Source of the DNA: Chitinophagales bacterium
GTDB taxonomy: Bacteria > Bacteroidota > Bacteroidia > Chitinophagales > Saprospiraceae
Direction: 5' to 3'
DNA: 41,614 bases
NCBI GenBank assembly: GCA_013298955.1
Contig: JAAFJT010000035.1
Coordinates: 1-41,614 of the forward strand
The notes below the pieces were generated by a model. That model searched no databases, had not been told where the DNA came from, and worked only from the letters and a program-made list of their open reading frames with translations. Position numbers and translations under genes: made by a program. This document shows, piece by piece, positions 7,235-16,122 of the stretch (positions within the stretch are counted from its first letter, which is position 1; each line of letters starts with the position of its first letter).

Positions 7235-9565
7235 TTATTCCGTTACAGGGACTTGCGTGGAAAGGACAACAGATTTATGCGCTTCCAATAGGTGCATCTC
7301 CCCGTAAAGCGACAAATCAATGGCTTTTTCACCCATATTTTTCACCGTTACATGTTCTTTTGTGACATTCATTTCTAAGACTCCACCTCTGAAACGAGCT
7401 TTGAAAGTCATGGATTTCCATGCCTCTGGCAAATAGGGCGCGAAATGAACTTTATCATCATACACCCGCATTCCACCAAAACCTTTCACCACTGCCATCC
7501 AAGTTCCCGCCATCGATGTAATGTGCAAACCATCTTCGGTATCATTGTTATAATCATCTAAATCTAAACGACTTGTACGCAAATACATCTGATAGGCTTT
7601 GTCAAAAAGTCCGATTTTTGCACCCAAAATCACATGTACACAAGGCGATAAAGACGATTCATGTACGGTCATCGGCTCATAAAATTCAAAATTGCGTCGA
7701 ATCGTGTCGTTATCAAAGCGTTCTTCAAAGAAATACAAGCCTTGCAACACATCCGCTTGTTTGATAAAACAAGACCGCAAAATCCTATCCCATGACCATT
7801 TTTGATTCAGGGGTTTATCAACCACCCGCAAAGCACTCACAGGCATTAAATCTTTATCTAAAAAACCATCTTGTTGTAAAAACACTCCTCTTTTGGTGTC
7901 TTCTGGGAAATACATATTTTTACAGATGTGTTCCCACTTTGCAAATTCTTTAGATGCGTTTAAGTTGGTTTTTGTGACAAGGGTTTTATAAGATTCTGTG
8001 TCGTTTTTTTGCACAAATTGTATTGACTCCATAGCGTATTCCATGCACCAAACCGCTATATAATTGGTGTACCAATTATTATTCACATTATTTTCATATT
8101 CATTTGGACCTGTTACGCCGTGCATCACATATTGTTGCTTATGCGCCGAAAAATGAACACGTTGCGCCCAAAAACGGGCAATTCCAATCAAAACTTCTGC
8201 CCCATATTCCGCCAAATAGGTTTTATCGCCCGTGTAACGAATGTAATCGTGAATCGCATACGCAATCGCCCCATTCCGATGAATCTCCTCAAACGTGATT
8301 TCCCATTCATTATGACATTCTTCCCCATTCATCGTGACCATCGGATACAAAGCTGCACCATCTGTAAAGCCCAATTTTTGAGCATTTTCAATCGCTTTTT
8401 GCAATTGTTTATGCCTGTAAATCAATAAGTTACGTGCCACTTTTTCATTGGCATTGACCAAATAAAAAGGCAAACAATAGGCTTCTGTATCCCAATACGT
8501 TGAACCACCATATTTTTCGCCTGTAAAGCCTTTCGGACCGATGTTCAATCGTTCATCTTCCCCTGTATAAGTTTGGGTCAATTGAAAAATATTGAAGCGA
8601 ATACCCTGTTGTGCCGCCACATCGCCTTCAATGATAATATCCGATTTTGCCCATTTTGCCTTCCAACATTCCGCTTGTTCCAAAAGCATTTTGTCAAAAC
8701 CCTTTTTTTGTGCATTTTTAAGCACATTTTGACAGTTTTTCAACAAATTTTCTTTGGGGTGATTCTCCGAAGAAAGATTTGCAGCATATTTATAAATGAT
8801 AATTTCTTCTTTCGCCTTCACGGTCAATGGAACACTGCAACTGACAAAATTTTCCCGTTTGCGTCGCGTTGCCACAAATTCATTTTCTTCTTTACCACCT
8901 TGAAAAATTTGAAATAACATCCCAGTAGCCACTTGAAAGCCTGTTTTTTTCGTTTCCGCCACTAAATACGCCTGACTATTGCGCACCAATTTGGAAATTT
9001 CTATCCAAAATTTTTCATCATAATTAGCATCTCGGTTCTTCACATCCGCATCCACATACGGCGTAACCACCATTTTTCCCGAAAAATTCACAGGCGTAAT
9101 GCTATAACAAATCGCTCCCACTTCATCATCCACGATGGAACAAAAACGTTGTGCATTGATTTTCAACGTTTTACCTGTCGGAGTCGTGACCGTACAAGTC
9201 CGCAATAAATAACCTTCGCGCATATTCAACACACGCCGAAAGTCCGAAATCTTGCAAGTTGCCAAATCCAACATTTCCCCATCCAACTCAATGTCGATAC
9301 CAATCCAATTTGCCGCATTCAACACTTTGGCAAAATATTCAGGATAACCATTTTTCCACCAACCCACTCGCGTCTTATCGGGATAATAAACGCCCGCTAC
9401 ATAATTGCCTTGTAACGATTTGCCTGAATATCGCTCTTCAAAATTGGCACGCTGCCCCATGCGCCCATTGCCAATAGAGAAAACACTTTCAGAAATTTCG
9501 TTATATTCGGGTTTAAAACCCTCCTCAATGATACACCATTCATCCTGTTTAAGGTACTGTTTCAT
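7235..9565 (-). CDS. Glycoside hydrolase family 65 phosphorylase, probably maltose phosphorylase
   Basis: The 776-residue length is usual for GH65 phosphorylases. An N-terminal beta-sandwich (about 1-270) precedes an (alpha/alpha)6 barrel with YGGSTYWDTEAYCLPFYL (about 352-369), ECHNEWEITFEEIHRNGA (about 416-433) and TGPNEYENNVNNNWYTN (485-501). E489 aligns with the general-acid glutamate of Lactobacillus maltose phosphorylase (Glu487). A later KQADVLQGLYFF segment matches the phosphate-binding region. The enzyme would cleave an alpha-glucoside with phosphate to give beta-glucose-1-phosphate. The beta-phosphoglucomutase encoded in the same operon supports this. Maltose is the likeliest substrate, but trehalose or kojibiose cannot be excluded. 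No signal peptide, so cytoplasmic. Confidence 0.92.
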   Translation of the reverse strand: MKQYLKQDEWCIIEEGFKPEYNEISESVFSIGNGRMGQRANFEERYSGKSLQGNYVAGVYYPDKTRVGWWKNGYPEYFAKVLNAANWIGIDIELDGEMLDLATCKISDFRRVLNMREGYLLRTCTVTTPTGKTLKINAQRFCSIVDDEVGAICYSITPVNFSGKMVVTPYVDADVKNRDANYDEKFWIEISKLVRNSQAYLVAETKKTGFQVATGMLFQIFQGGKEENEFVATRRKRENFVSCSVPLTVKAKEEIIIYKYAANLSSENHPKENLLKNCQNVLKNAQKKGFDKMLLEQAECWKAKWAKSDIIIEGDVAAQQGIRFNIFQLTQTYTGEDERLNIGPKGFTGEKYGGSTYWDTEAYCLPFYLVNANEKVARNLLIYRHKQLQKAIENAQKLGFTDGAALYPMVTMNGEECHNEWEITFEEIHRNGAIAYAIHDYIRYTGDKTYLAEYGAEVLIGIARFWAQRVHFSAHKQQYVMHGVTGPNEYENNVNNNWYTNYIAVWCMEYAMESIQFVQKNDTESYKTLVTKTNLNASKEFAKWEHICKNMYFPEDTKRGVFLQQDGFLDKDLMPVSALRVVDKPLNQKWSWDRILRSCFIKQADVLQGLYFFEERFDNDTIRRNFEFYEPMTVHESSLSPCVHVILGAKIGLFDKAYQMYLRTSRLDLDDYNNDTEDGLHITSMAGTWMAVVKGFGGMRVYDDKVHFAPYLPEAWKSMTFKARFRGGVLEMNVTKEHVTVKNMGEKAIDLSLYGEMHLLEAHKSVVLSTQVPVTE

Positions 9566-9603
9566 TTTTTTTGAATCCTTGGTTGTGAGTTATTGTAAAA
9601 ATT

Positions 9604-9653
9604 TCCACAAATTGCGCTGATTGTTTGCGTAAACAATCAGCACAATTTGCGGA
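9604..9653. terminator. Long hairpin between the PAS kinase and GH65 genes
   Basis: Arms 9604-9626 and 9631-9653 pair at 21 of 23 positions around a GCGT loop. It sits 20 bp after the kinase stop and 38 bp before the GH65 start, both on the minus strand. It could end the upstream transcript, attenuate the operon or stabilise a processed end; there is no clear U-run on the minus-strand side. Confidence 0.5.
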
Positions 9654-9673
9654 AAAAAGAATATCATTTAGGT

Positions 9674-11161
9674 TTATACCGTTACAACTTGTGCAACATT
9701 GGATTTTACGATTGGATTTTCAGGTTTCGAGAGTGTAAAATAAAAAGTACTACCTGATGAGCCATCCGACTCGACCCCAAGATGTCCGCGATGCAATTGC
9801 ACAATCTTTCGACAGACCGAAAGCCCCATCCCATTACCCTCATAATTGACCTTATCTAAACGGGTAAAAATACTAAAAATTTTTTTTTGATATGCAGGTT
9901 CAATCCCAATCCCATTATCGATTACTAAAATCGTCCATTCGGTTTCATTTTCAACTAACCGAACTTGGATTTCGGGTAAAACACCTTTTTTACAAAATTT
10001 AATGGCATTGTCAAACAAACTTTGGAGTAATTGCTCTATATAAAACGGATAACAATAAATTTGCATATTTTCATTGTCGTAATGGATACTGACCTTTTTT
10101 TCCAAAAAAGTATGTTTCAAACGCAAGATAGCTGCCCGAATTAAATTCGGCAAAGCAGCATATTCAAGGTCACGGTCGCGTTTTTCAATATTGATGTACG
10201 TACTCAACTCATTTAACAAATTATTCATTCGTTCTGCATTAGAAGATACAAAATGCAAAAACTCCTGCCCACTTTTATCCAATTGACTTTTATAACGGCG
10301 GCTTAATAAGTTGCTGAAACTCACTACATTACGCAATGGTTCTTTCAAATCATGTACCGTTATATACGCATATTCGCGCAACTCTTCATTGTTTTTTTGC
10401 AAATCCTCCATCAAAATTTTCAGTTCGCGCTGATACTCAACCGCCTGCGTTACATTAATGCCAAAACCAAATATAAATTTAAAAGCACCCGCTTCAAAAT
10501 AAGGTTTGATAATGCGCAGCATATACACCACACTACCATCTGCCTTGACATGTCGGTCAATCCACTCTTCGGTTTTTTTATCATTAGCACAATTATGATA
10601 ATTAACCCACCGTTTTTCAGCCATTATCGGACTTAAATTGCGGTATTGACAATAATCAAAATCCGTTTTACCAATCATCCAAGCCCTTAAAGCAGGGTCT
10701 TTAAAGACCAGCGGATTCACATATTGATAACGCCATTTTTGATCCAGCACGACAAACTCAAAAGGCAACTGTTCAATCATCGTCTCATAAAAGCAAATAC
10801 CAAAACCAACCGTATCCGAAATATGCTTGTGCATAAAACAAAGCAATTGATTATTAGGCAACGCTACTATTTTGAGTTTCACATCTGTAAAACCATGATT
10901 TTCCAACACCAATTGCGTCATAAACGTTGTCTCATTACCAGAAACCGTTATAGATGCAAGCTGAGTTTCCCAGCGCAGGCGATTGGCTTCCGATAAAAAA
11001 TCAGTCCAAAAATAAGATTGACAGACCTTTTGATTCCATTGTAAAATGGTTTGGGCTTTATGATTGGCTTGTAAAATTTTGTAATCATTGGTAGAAATAA
11101 TCAGTAGCGCATCCCCAGAACAGCGTAAAAGGGATTGAATAAAAGGTTCCTCAAAGATCAT
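9674..11161 (-). CDS. Cytoplasmic PAS-domain sensor histidine kinase
   Basis: About 495 residues from the ATG at 11161; the frame extends 7 codons further to a TTG. There are no membrane helices. Two PAS domains (first around DALLIISTNDYKILQAN, second around EFVVLDQKWRYQYVNPLVF, with a PAC tail) precede a HisKA helix with the phospho-acceptor H270 (ITVHDLKEPLRN) and a HATPase domain with N385 (LFDNAIKF), DNGIGI, a FTRLDK segment and GMGLSVCRKI. The gene sits between pgmB (83 bp) and the GH65 gene (108 bp) on one strand, so it is probably co-transcribed with sugar phosphorolysis. No response regulator is adjacent; its partner is unknown. Confidence 0.9.
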   Translation of the reverse strand: MIFEEPFIQSLLRCSGDALLIISTNDYKILQANHKAQTILQWNQKVCQSYFWTDFLSEANRLRWETQLASITVSGNETTFMTQLVLENHGFTDVKLKIVALPNNQLLCFMHKHISDTVGFGICFYETMIEQLPFEFVVLDQKWRYQYVNPLVFKDPALRAWMIGKTDFDYCQYRNLSPIMAEKRWVNYHNCANDKKTEEWIDRHVKADGSVVYMLRIIKPYFEAGAFKFIFGFGINVTQAVEYQRELKILMEDLQKNNEELREYAYITVHDLKEPLRNVVSFSNLLSRRYKSQLDKSGQEFLHFVSSNAERMNNLLNELSTYINIEKRDRDLEYAALPNLIRAAILRLKHTFLEKKVSIHYDNENMQIYCYPFYIEQLLQSLFDNAIKFCKKGVLPEIQVRLVENETEWTILVIDNGIGIEPAYQKKIFSIFTRLDKVNYEGNGMGLSVCRKIVQLHRGHLGVESDGSSGSTFYFTLSKPENPIVKSNVAQVVTV

Positions 11162-11244
11162 GTTGGCGTTTCTCGTTGACAATCAATAGCTAAATAGAGA
11201 TTCTAAGTAAGACTATTGTTTCAAGAACAATGCCAGAAGTTTTC

Positions 11245-11928
11245 TTATTTCAAACTCCCCGCAGCCGAGCCTAAGGCATCCAAAACTTCCTCATAATCAA
11301 TGTATTCAAACGATGGAATCACAATATGTGCTTCTTCTAACACATCATGATGCCCCACACCAACCGTATAAAAACCGCCTTTCAAAGCCGCTTCGACTCC
11401 TTTTTCAGCATCTTCAAAGACGATGCAATGTTTTGGCAAAGCCCCAATCGCTTCGGCTCCTTTCAGAAAAACTTCTGGGTCTGGTTTGCTTTTGGTGGTT
11501 TTATTCCCATCAATGAGGACATCGAACAAGGGTAACAAGCCAATCCGTCCTAAAATGAACTCAGCATTCTTGCTCGCAGAACCTAAAACGACTTTAATTT
11601 GTTTTTTTTTCAAATGCTTAATGAAACGATGCACTCCCGGCAAGATTTCATCTGAATTCATTTGCTGAATCGATTCCAGATACCAATCATTTTTTTGTTG
11701 TGCCAGCACCATGATTTGCTCCTCTTCAACGGTTTTGCCCCCCCACTCCAATATCAATTGAAGGGATTCAATACGACTCACGCCTTTAAGTTTTTCGTTG
11801 TCTTCCTCCGAAAAGTCAAAACCCAATTCATTGGCGAGTCGCCGCCATGCTTTAAAATGGTATTTGGCGGTATCCACTATCACGCCGTCCAAATCGAAGA
11901 TACACGCTTTAATTTTATTCATTGCCAT
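11245..11928 (-). CDS. pgmB: Beta-phosphoglucomutase (HAD superfamily)
   Basis: The 227-residue protein carries all HAD motifs: FDLDGVIVDT with nucleophile D12 and acid/base D14, GVSRIESL with the substrate-contact R52, VVLGSAS (S117), KSKPDPEVF (K148) and VFEDAEKGVEA (E172, D173) for magnesium. The DLDG-V-VDT start plus GxSRxxSL separates beta-phosphoglucomutase from other HAD phosphatases. It converts beta-glucose-1-phosphate to glucose-6-phosphate and so follows the GH65 phosphorylase encoded downstream. It is the first gene of this minus-strand operon. A second ATG at 11922 is an equally possible start. Confidence 0.9.
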   Translation of the reverse strand: MAMNKIKACIFDLDGVIVDTAKYHFKAWRRLANELGFDFSEEDNEKLKGVSRIESLQLILEWGGKTVEEEQIMVLAQQKNDWYLESIQQMNSDEILPGVHRFIKHLKKKQIKVVLGSASKNAEFILGRIGLLPLFDVLIDGNKTTKSKPDPEVFLKGAEAIGALPKHCIVFEDAEKGVEAALKGGFYTVGVGHHDVLEEAHIVIPSFEYIDYEEVLDALGSAAGSLK

Positions 11929-12160
11929 CAGTAATCAAGTAAGGGAAAGTGCTAAATGCTGTAAAATAAGATTGATTCGCTTTGTGGAGTTTGAACCTTC
12001 AAAAAGCACGTAAAGATAGAAAGGTCAATCCATTCTTGGATACTTTTCAGCATCTTTTTTAGGAATATTACACCTTGATTTAGTCAATGTATTGTTATAG
12101 AGAACAATGTTTTACTAATAAGCATTTTAAAGAAATAAAAATTGGCTATAAGCAAAAGGG

Positions 12161-12193
12161 AACGTGCGTCAAGTTTGAAACTGGACACACGTT
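12161..12193. terminator. Hairpin after the LOG gene
   Basis: Sixteen-base arms pair at 14 of 16 positions around a central G (AACGTG...CACGTT). Its centre, GTTTGAAAC, is the same as in the palindromes at 12884, 26835 and 28851. It lies 30 bp past the LOG stop on the minus strand. Confidence 0.55.
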
Positions 12194-12222
12194 TGCTGTA
12201 CAAATGGCATCCGATATATATA

Positions 12223-12819
12223 TCACGCTTTTTTAAAAATATCACCCGACTCAAATTTATCATAAGTTGTTGGGCGATATTGTTGGAATAAAGCCATTAA
12301 TTCCGCAGGTTCGCTTGCAAAAAGCGCGTTGGCGCGATAGGCTGGTTGTAAAAAACCATCTTCCGTCATTCGGTCTAACATCCGTCGCATATCATCGTAA
12401 TAACCATCCACATTCAAAAAGCCTACTGGAAATTTTCGACTGCCCAATATCGTTAAACTCAATACTTCTGCAATTTCTTCCAACGTGCCATATCCGCCCG
12501 GCATGGCGATAAAACCATCGGATAGGTCAATCATTTTCGTCTTGCGGGTTGGCATATCGTCCACGATGATTAATTCTTGAATGCCGCGATGTTCCACTTC
12601 GATATTCATCAGTAAGGTTGGAATCACGCCTGTAACTTCGCCGCCTGCTGCCAAAACCGTATCAGCGATTACGCCCATCAAGCCCACTCGACCTGCACCA
12701 TACACCAATCGAATGTTGTTTTGAGCCAATAATTTGCCTAATTCTGCTGCTTTTTCAGCATAAATCGGCTTCACGCCGTGCATTGAGCCGCAATAAACGG
12801 CGAGCGATTGGATTTTCAT
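12223..12819 (-). CDS. LOG family protein (cytokinin riboside 5'-monophosphate phosphoribohydrolase type, TIGR00730)
   Basis: The 198-residue Rossmann-like protein has YGAGRVGLMG (40-49), where most members have YGGGxxGLMG, MPTRKTKM, and the catalytic PGGYGTLEE motif (107-115). Characterised members release the base from nucleoside monophosphates, including cytokinin nucleotides. In bacteria the physiological substrate is often unclear, and some are pyrimidine/purine nucleotide nucleosidases. It is cytoplasmic. The gene stands alone; its upstream side holds a palindrome (12884-12912) and a duplicated segment. Confidence 0.9.
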   Translation of the reverse strand: MKIQSLAVYCGSMHGVKPIYAEKAAELGKLLAQNNIRLVYGAGRVGLMGVIADTVLAAGGEVTGVIPTLLMNIEVEHRGIQELIIVDDMPTRKTKMIDLSDGFIAMPGGYGTLEEIAEVLSLTILGSRKFPVGFLNVDGYYDDMRRMLDRMTEDGFLQPAYRANALFASEPAELMALFQQYRPTTYDKFESGDIFKKA

Positions 12820-12883
12820 AAATCAATAATATTATGATTAAAGTAAATATTTTCAAATAATTAAACAAGTTGAATAGATACAA

Positions 12884-12912
12884 CCTTTGGAGGGTTTGAA
12901 ACCCTCCAAAGG
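12884..12912. repeat. GTTTGAAAC-centred palindrome, copy 1
   Basis: A perfect palindrome apart from its central base: CCTTTGGAGGGTTTG and its complement. Near-identical cores occur at 26835-26867 and 28851-28883, but the outer arms differ in matched pairs (CCTTT/AAAGG here, CCGTTT/AAACGG and ACGTTT/AAACGT there). It lies between the membrane protein gene and the LOG gene, both on the minus strand, and can act as a terminator. Confidence 0.8.
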
Positions 12913-12951
12913 TTTGATAAAGGTTTGATAAAGGTTTGATAAAGGTTTGAT
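12908..12951. repeat. 11-bp tandem repeat (4 units)
   Basis: Four exact units of AAAGGTTTGAT begin within the right arm of the palindrome at 12884-12912, whose end supplies the AAAGG. Three further units at 13046-13078 belong to the second copy of the 127-bp duplication. Confidence 0.85.
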
Positions 12952-13174
12952 AATCCATTTATTGCCTATCCAAAATTAAATAGTGGGCGCGATGCAAATG
13001 GTATTGACATTAAAATTAATCCAAGAGCGATTGCGAACCATATAAAAAGGTTTGATAAAGGTTTGATAAAGGTTTGATAATCCATTTATTGCCTATCCAA
13101 AATTAAATAGTGGGCGCGATGCAAATGGTATTGACATTAAAATTAATCCAAGAGCGATTGCGAACCATATAAAA
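12921..13174. repeat. Perfect 127-bp tandem duplication (probable assembly join)
   Basis: Positions 12921-13047 are repeated without change at 13048-13174. The second copy contains the 3' end of the membrane protein gene (from its stop at 13093); the first copy is an orphan piece of the same 3' end. The period is identical to that of the duplication at 32645-32898. Confidence 0.95.
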
Positions 13175-13530
13175 GCGGTCTTGTGTGAGCCTTGTTTTTT
13201 TGCCTTGATGCTGCCGATTTGAGCCACTACAATCCCTATGATAACGCCTGTTTGGTGTTCCAAACCCCAAAAGCGCAGGTTTTTATCCTTCATGGCAGTT
13301 CCCATATTTTGCATAAATCCTGCGGTTAATGGACTGACAAAGTACAATACGAGTCCTAAAACGAGTTGCAAATGCAAAAATCCCATGAATATTGCATTCA
13401 TGCGTTTATCAGCATCTGTAAAAGGCAATTTTTTCTGCCATCCCGTAAAAGACCGAAAGAGCGCGATAGCTGCTGCAATTAACACTGCCCAGCGCAGCCA
13501 AGAATGAATGAGTAAAAGAATTGAATACAT
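13093..13530 (-). CDS. Small four-helix membrane protein, cytochrome-b-like, of Bacteroidota type
   Basis: About 145 residues from the ATG at 13530 (MYSILLLIHSWLRWAVLIAA). The frame runs upstream to 13647, but that stretch reads like untranslated DNA and the first helix starts right at this methionine. Four hydrophobic helices are visible, with histidines in HSWLRW, in FLHLQL and in LEHQTG. Similar proteins in Bacteroidota are often labelled cytochrome B by annotation pipelines, and the paired histidines in helices would fit haem binding, but I know of no experimental support. Its 3' end lies in the second copy of the 127-bp duplication and is intact. Confidence 0.72.
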   Translation of the reverse strand: MYSILLLIHSWLRWAVLIAAAIALFRSFTGWQKKLPFTDADKRMNAIFMGFLHLQLVLGLVLYFVSPLTAGFMQNMGTAMKDKNLRFWGLEHQTGVIIGIVVAQIGSIKAKKQGSHKTAFIWFAIALGLILMSIPFASRPLFNFG

Positions 13531-13708
13531 ATGTAATGTATAAGATGTTGGTTTAAAGAAATAAATTGAAAACGCTTCGGATTGCAAAGAAACGAATTTT
13601 TGTAAAAAGCAACCCATTTTTCCTAAAATAAAAAAAGCGAGACGCAATATCTCGCTTTAAACAAACGCTTTAAACCTTTATTTTCTAAAAACACATTACA
13701 AAATAGAA

Positions 13709-15931
13709 TTACGCCGCTTGCGCGGGAATGCGGATATAAAAAGTCGTCCCCTCATTTTCGGCAGAGTCAAACCAAATTTTGCCATTGTATTTTTCAACAA
13801 TGTTTTTACAAATGGTCAAACCAATACCCGTTCCTTCAAACCGATTGTTTTTATTCAATTGTTGAAATAAAACAAAAACTTTGTCCTCATACTCCTTTTT
13901 AATCCCAATCCCGTTATCAGCGATGCTCAATAGGATAGCTCCCGGCTCCTCCCCCGCCTTAATCGTGACAATTGGCGGGCGATCTTCTGTGAATTTGATG
14001 GCATTTCCAATCAAATTTTGAAATAATTGGGTCAAATGCAATCGATTCATCTGCAAACTGGGCATCTTATCAGGATACAAAATCGTCGCATTTTTATCTT
14101 CAATCGCGCTACTTAAATTCGCCGCAACATCCGCTATCACTTCTTCAGGACGCGTAATTTCCGCATCAGGTTGTTGCGCAAGCACCCGTGAAAAATCTAA
14201 TAAATCCGTCAATAAACTATACATGCGCTTCACGCCTGCGTTCACAAAACCCATATATTTAGACGCATCTCCGTCCAATTGTTTCCCATATTTAATCTGA
14301 ATTAAACTAATATAACTGCCGATACTGCGCAACGGTTCTTTCAAATCATGCGCCGCGACATAAGCAAATTGTCGTAATAACTCATTCGTCTCCTCCAATT
14401 TTTGATACTGCCTTTGGATTTCTTCATTTTTCGCTTTCAAGGCTTGGAAATTTTTTCCGCGCAAACGAATCGTGTAAATCATAAAACCCAAAACCAGTGC
14501 AAATGCCAATACACTACTCACCAAAATAAAGGTATTTTCGCGCAAACGCATCTCTTTTTCGCGCAATTGGAGCATTCTGATGTCTTTTTCACGCTTTTCA
14601 GCGTCAAATTTCAACTCCATTTCCGCCGTTCTCCGAATTTTTTCTTCATTGAAAAGGGAATCGTTGAGCGCGTTAGAAGCCTGCAAGTGCATCAAAGCCT
14701 GCCGATTTTGCCGTTTGCCTAACAAAAGCAAAAACAATTGATAATTACATTTTTGCGCAATTTCTTTGTAAGCATATTGTTGAGCAACTTTTAAACTTTT
14801 TTCAAAAGCCAATTCGGATTCAGGCATTTTATTTTGCCGTTGATACAAATCGCCCATTTTAAAATATAAAATCGCAATATCTTTACTCAAAAGAGACGGT
14901 TCATATTCCAAGCATTCTAAAAACTTTTGTTCGGCTACATCAATTTGCTTTTGTTGCAAATACACATCTGCAATATTGATAAGCGTTTGTGCAATATACG
15001 ATTTATAATGAATGGATTTATACACTCCCAAAGCCGATTCATGTTTGCGCAAAGCACCTTGAAAATCACCTTTGGTTGTCAGTATCAACCCAAATTTATT
15101 CAATTCACTGGCTAATTGTACTGAATCCGCAAACCGTTTAGAAGTACGGAGTCGTTCCATCCCAATTTTCTCAGCCTTTTCAATGTGCATCAAGGCTTTT
15201 TCAATATTCTTAGTTTTGAGATACGTTTCCCCAATATCGCCATGCGAAATCATCATTCCAAAACCATCTTTCCGCGTCTCTGAAATGGACAAAGATTTGA
15301 ATAAATAATCCAATGCTTTGTCATAATCACCCACGCTTTGGTGTAAAATCCCCAAATTATGATAAGTATCATCTATCATTTGTTGGTCGCCGACTTTTTC
15401 GGCAAGTTCCAACGTTCGATTATGGAATTTATACGATTCGTGATAATTACCGATTTTCTTATTTGTCAGAGCTATATCGGTAAAAATAGTCATTTTTGCA
15501 CTATCGGCGGCAAAAGGGGAGATTTTAACCATCATTTCAGCCGTTACTGCGGCTTGTTGATAGGCAATTAATGCTTCTTTAAACAAAATATTATCTTCAT
15601 AGATAAACCCTAAGTCACGGCGCGACTCGAAAATATCCCTCAGATTATTTTTTTTTTGCGCTTTTTTAAGCGCGATTTCAACATAAGCGATGGCTTTGGG
15701 TAAATCTTGAAAAGAATTACTATTCGCCAACCCTAAAATATCAAAATTGGATTTATTGACCGTTTCTTTTTCGAGTTCTCTCAAAACGTCAGGCGATAAC
15801 GCGTGAATTTGGGTTTCATTGAAAGGGGTTTGAGCATGCAATGAAAAAGCAAAAATCCATAAAATGGTTACGCTGAGGCAACATTTTGATATAAACCGCG
15901 TCGGAAACACCTGTGCGTTCGACATTCCCAT
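13709..15931 (-). CDS. TPR-domain sensor histidine kinase
   Basis: 740 residues. A signal peptide (about 1-33, FAFSLHAQ) precedes a series of tetratricopeptide repeats (about 75-405; for example DTYHNLGILHQSVGDYDKAL and YIAQTLINIADVYLQQKQ). A coiled-coil linker, one membrane helix (about 467-489), a HisKA region with H528 (FAYVAAHDLKEPLRS) and a HATPase domain (NLIGNAIKFTE, ADNGIGI, GTGIGLTICKNIV) follow. The TPR part is therefore periplasmic and is the likely sensor; the kinase is cytoplasmic. No regulator gene is adjacent. Two double-glycine peptide genes lie directly upstream on the same strand, separated by a terminator. Confidence 0.92.
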   Translation of the reverse strand: MGMSNAQVFPTRFISKCCLSVTILWIFAFSLHAQTPFNETQIHALSPDVLRELEKETVNKSNFDILGLANSNSFQDLPKAIAYVEIALKKAQKKNNLRDIFESRRDLGFIYEDNILFKEALIAYQQAAVTAEMMVKISPFAADSAKMTIFTDIALTNKKIGNYHESYKFHNRTLELAEKVGDQQMIDDTYHNLGILHQSVGDYDKALDYLFKSLSISETRKDGFGMMISHGDIGETYLKTKNIEKALMHIEKAEKIGMERLRTSKRFADSVQLASELNKFGLILTTKGDFQGALRKHESALGVYKSIHYKSYIAQTLINIADVYLQQKQIDVAEQKFLECLEYEPSLLSKDIAILYFKMGDLYQRQNKMPESELAFEKSLKVAQQYAYKEIAQKCNYQLFLLLLGKRQNRQALMHLQASNALNDSLFNEEKIRRTAEMELKFDAEKREKDIRMLQLREKEMRLRENTFILVSSVLAFALVLGFMIYTIRLRGKNFQALKAKNEEIQRQYQKLEETNELLRQFAYVAAHDLKEPLRSIGSYISLIQIKYGKQLDGDASKYMGFVNAGVKRMYSLLTDLLDFSRVLAQQPDAEITRPEEVIADVAANLSSAIEDKNATILYPDKMPSLQMNRLHLTQLFQNLIGNAIKFTEDRPPIVTIKAGEEPGAILLSIADNGIGIKKEYEDKVFVLFQQLNKNNRFEGTGIGLTICKNIVEKYNGKIWFDSAENEGTTFYIRIPAQAA

Positions 15932-16062
15932 AGTATGAAATAAAGGTGTAGCGTTTTATTAAAAAAGTTGGTAGCTTCTCAAGTATAGACAAGAATAAAG
16001 CCAACCCCTTTTTTCAACTCATTTTTGATTCAAATTTGCTAATTTTGATTCAAATTTTAAAA

Positions 16063-16103
16063 AAAGGCGGATGAAAAGGTTAAAAGCCTTTTTCACCCGC
16101 CTT
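16063..16103 (-). terminator. Rho-independent terminator after the first small peptide gene
   Basis: A stem of about 17 bp with one mismatch and one bulge (AAAGGCGG and CCGCCTTT outer arms), followed on the minus strand by a run of T. It lies 20 bp after the stop of the 56-codon peptide and well before the TPR kinase start. Confidence 0.75.
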
Positions 16104-16122
16104 TGGGGAAATTTTTTAAAGG

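Noticed and set aside
9100-9620. Antisense open frames over the GH65, receptor, clpB and nuclease-helicase genes
   Set aside because: They are shadows of strongly supported genes and have no independent motifs.
13531-13647. The upstream extension of the small membrane protein
   Set aside because: The extra 39 codons lack protein-like character, and the first helix starts directly at the ATG at 13530.
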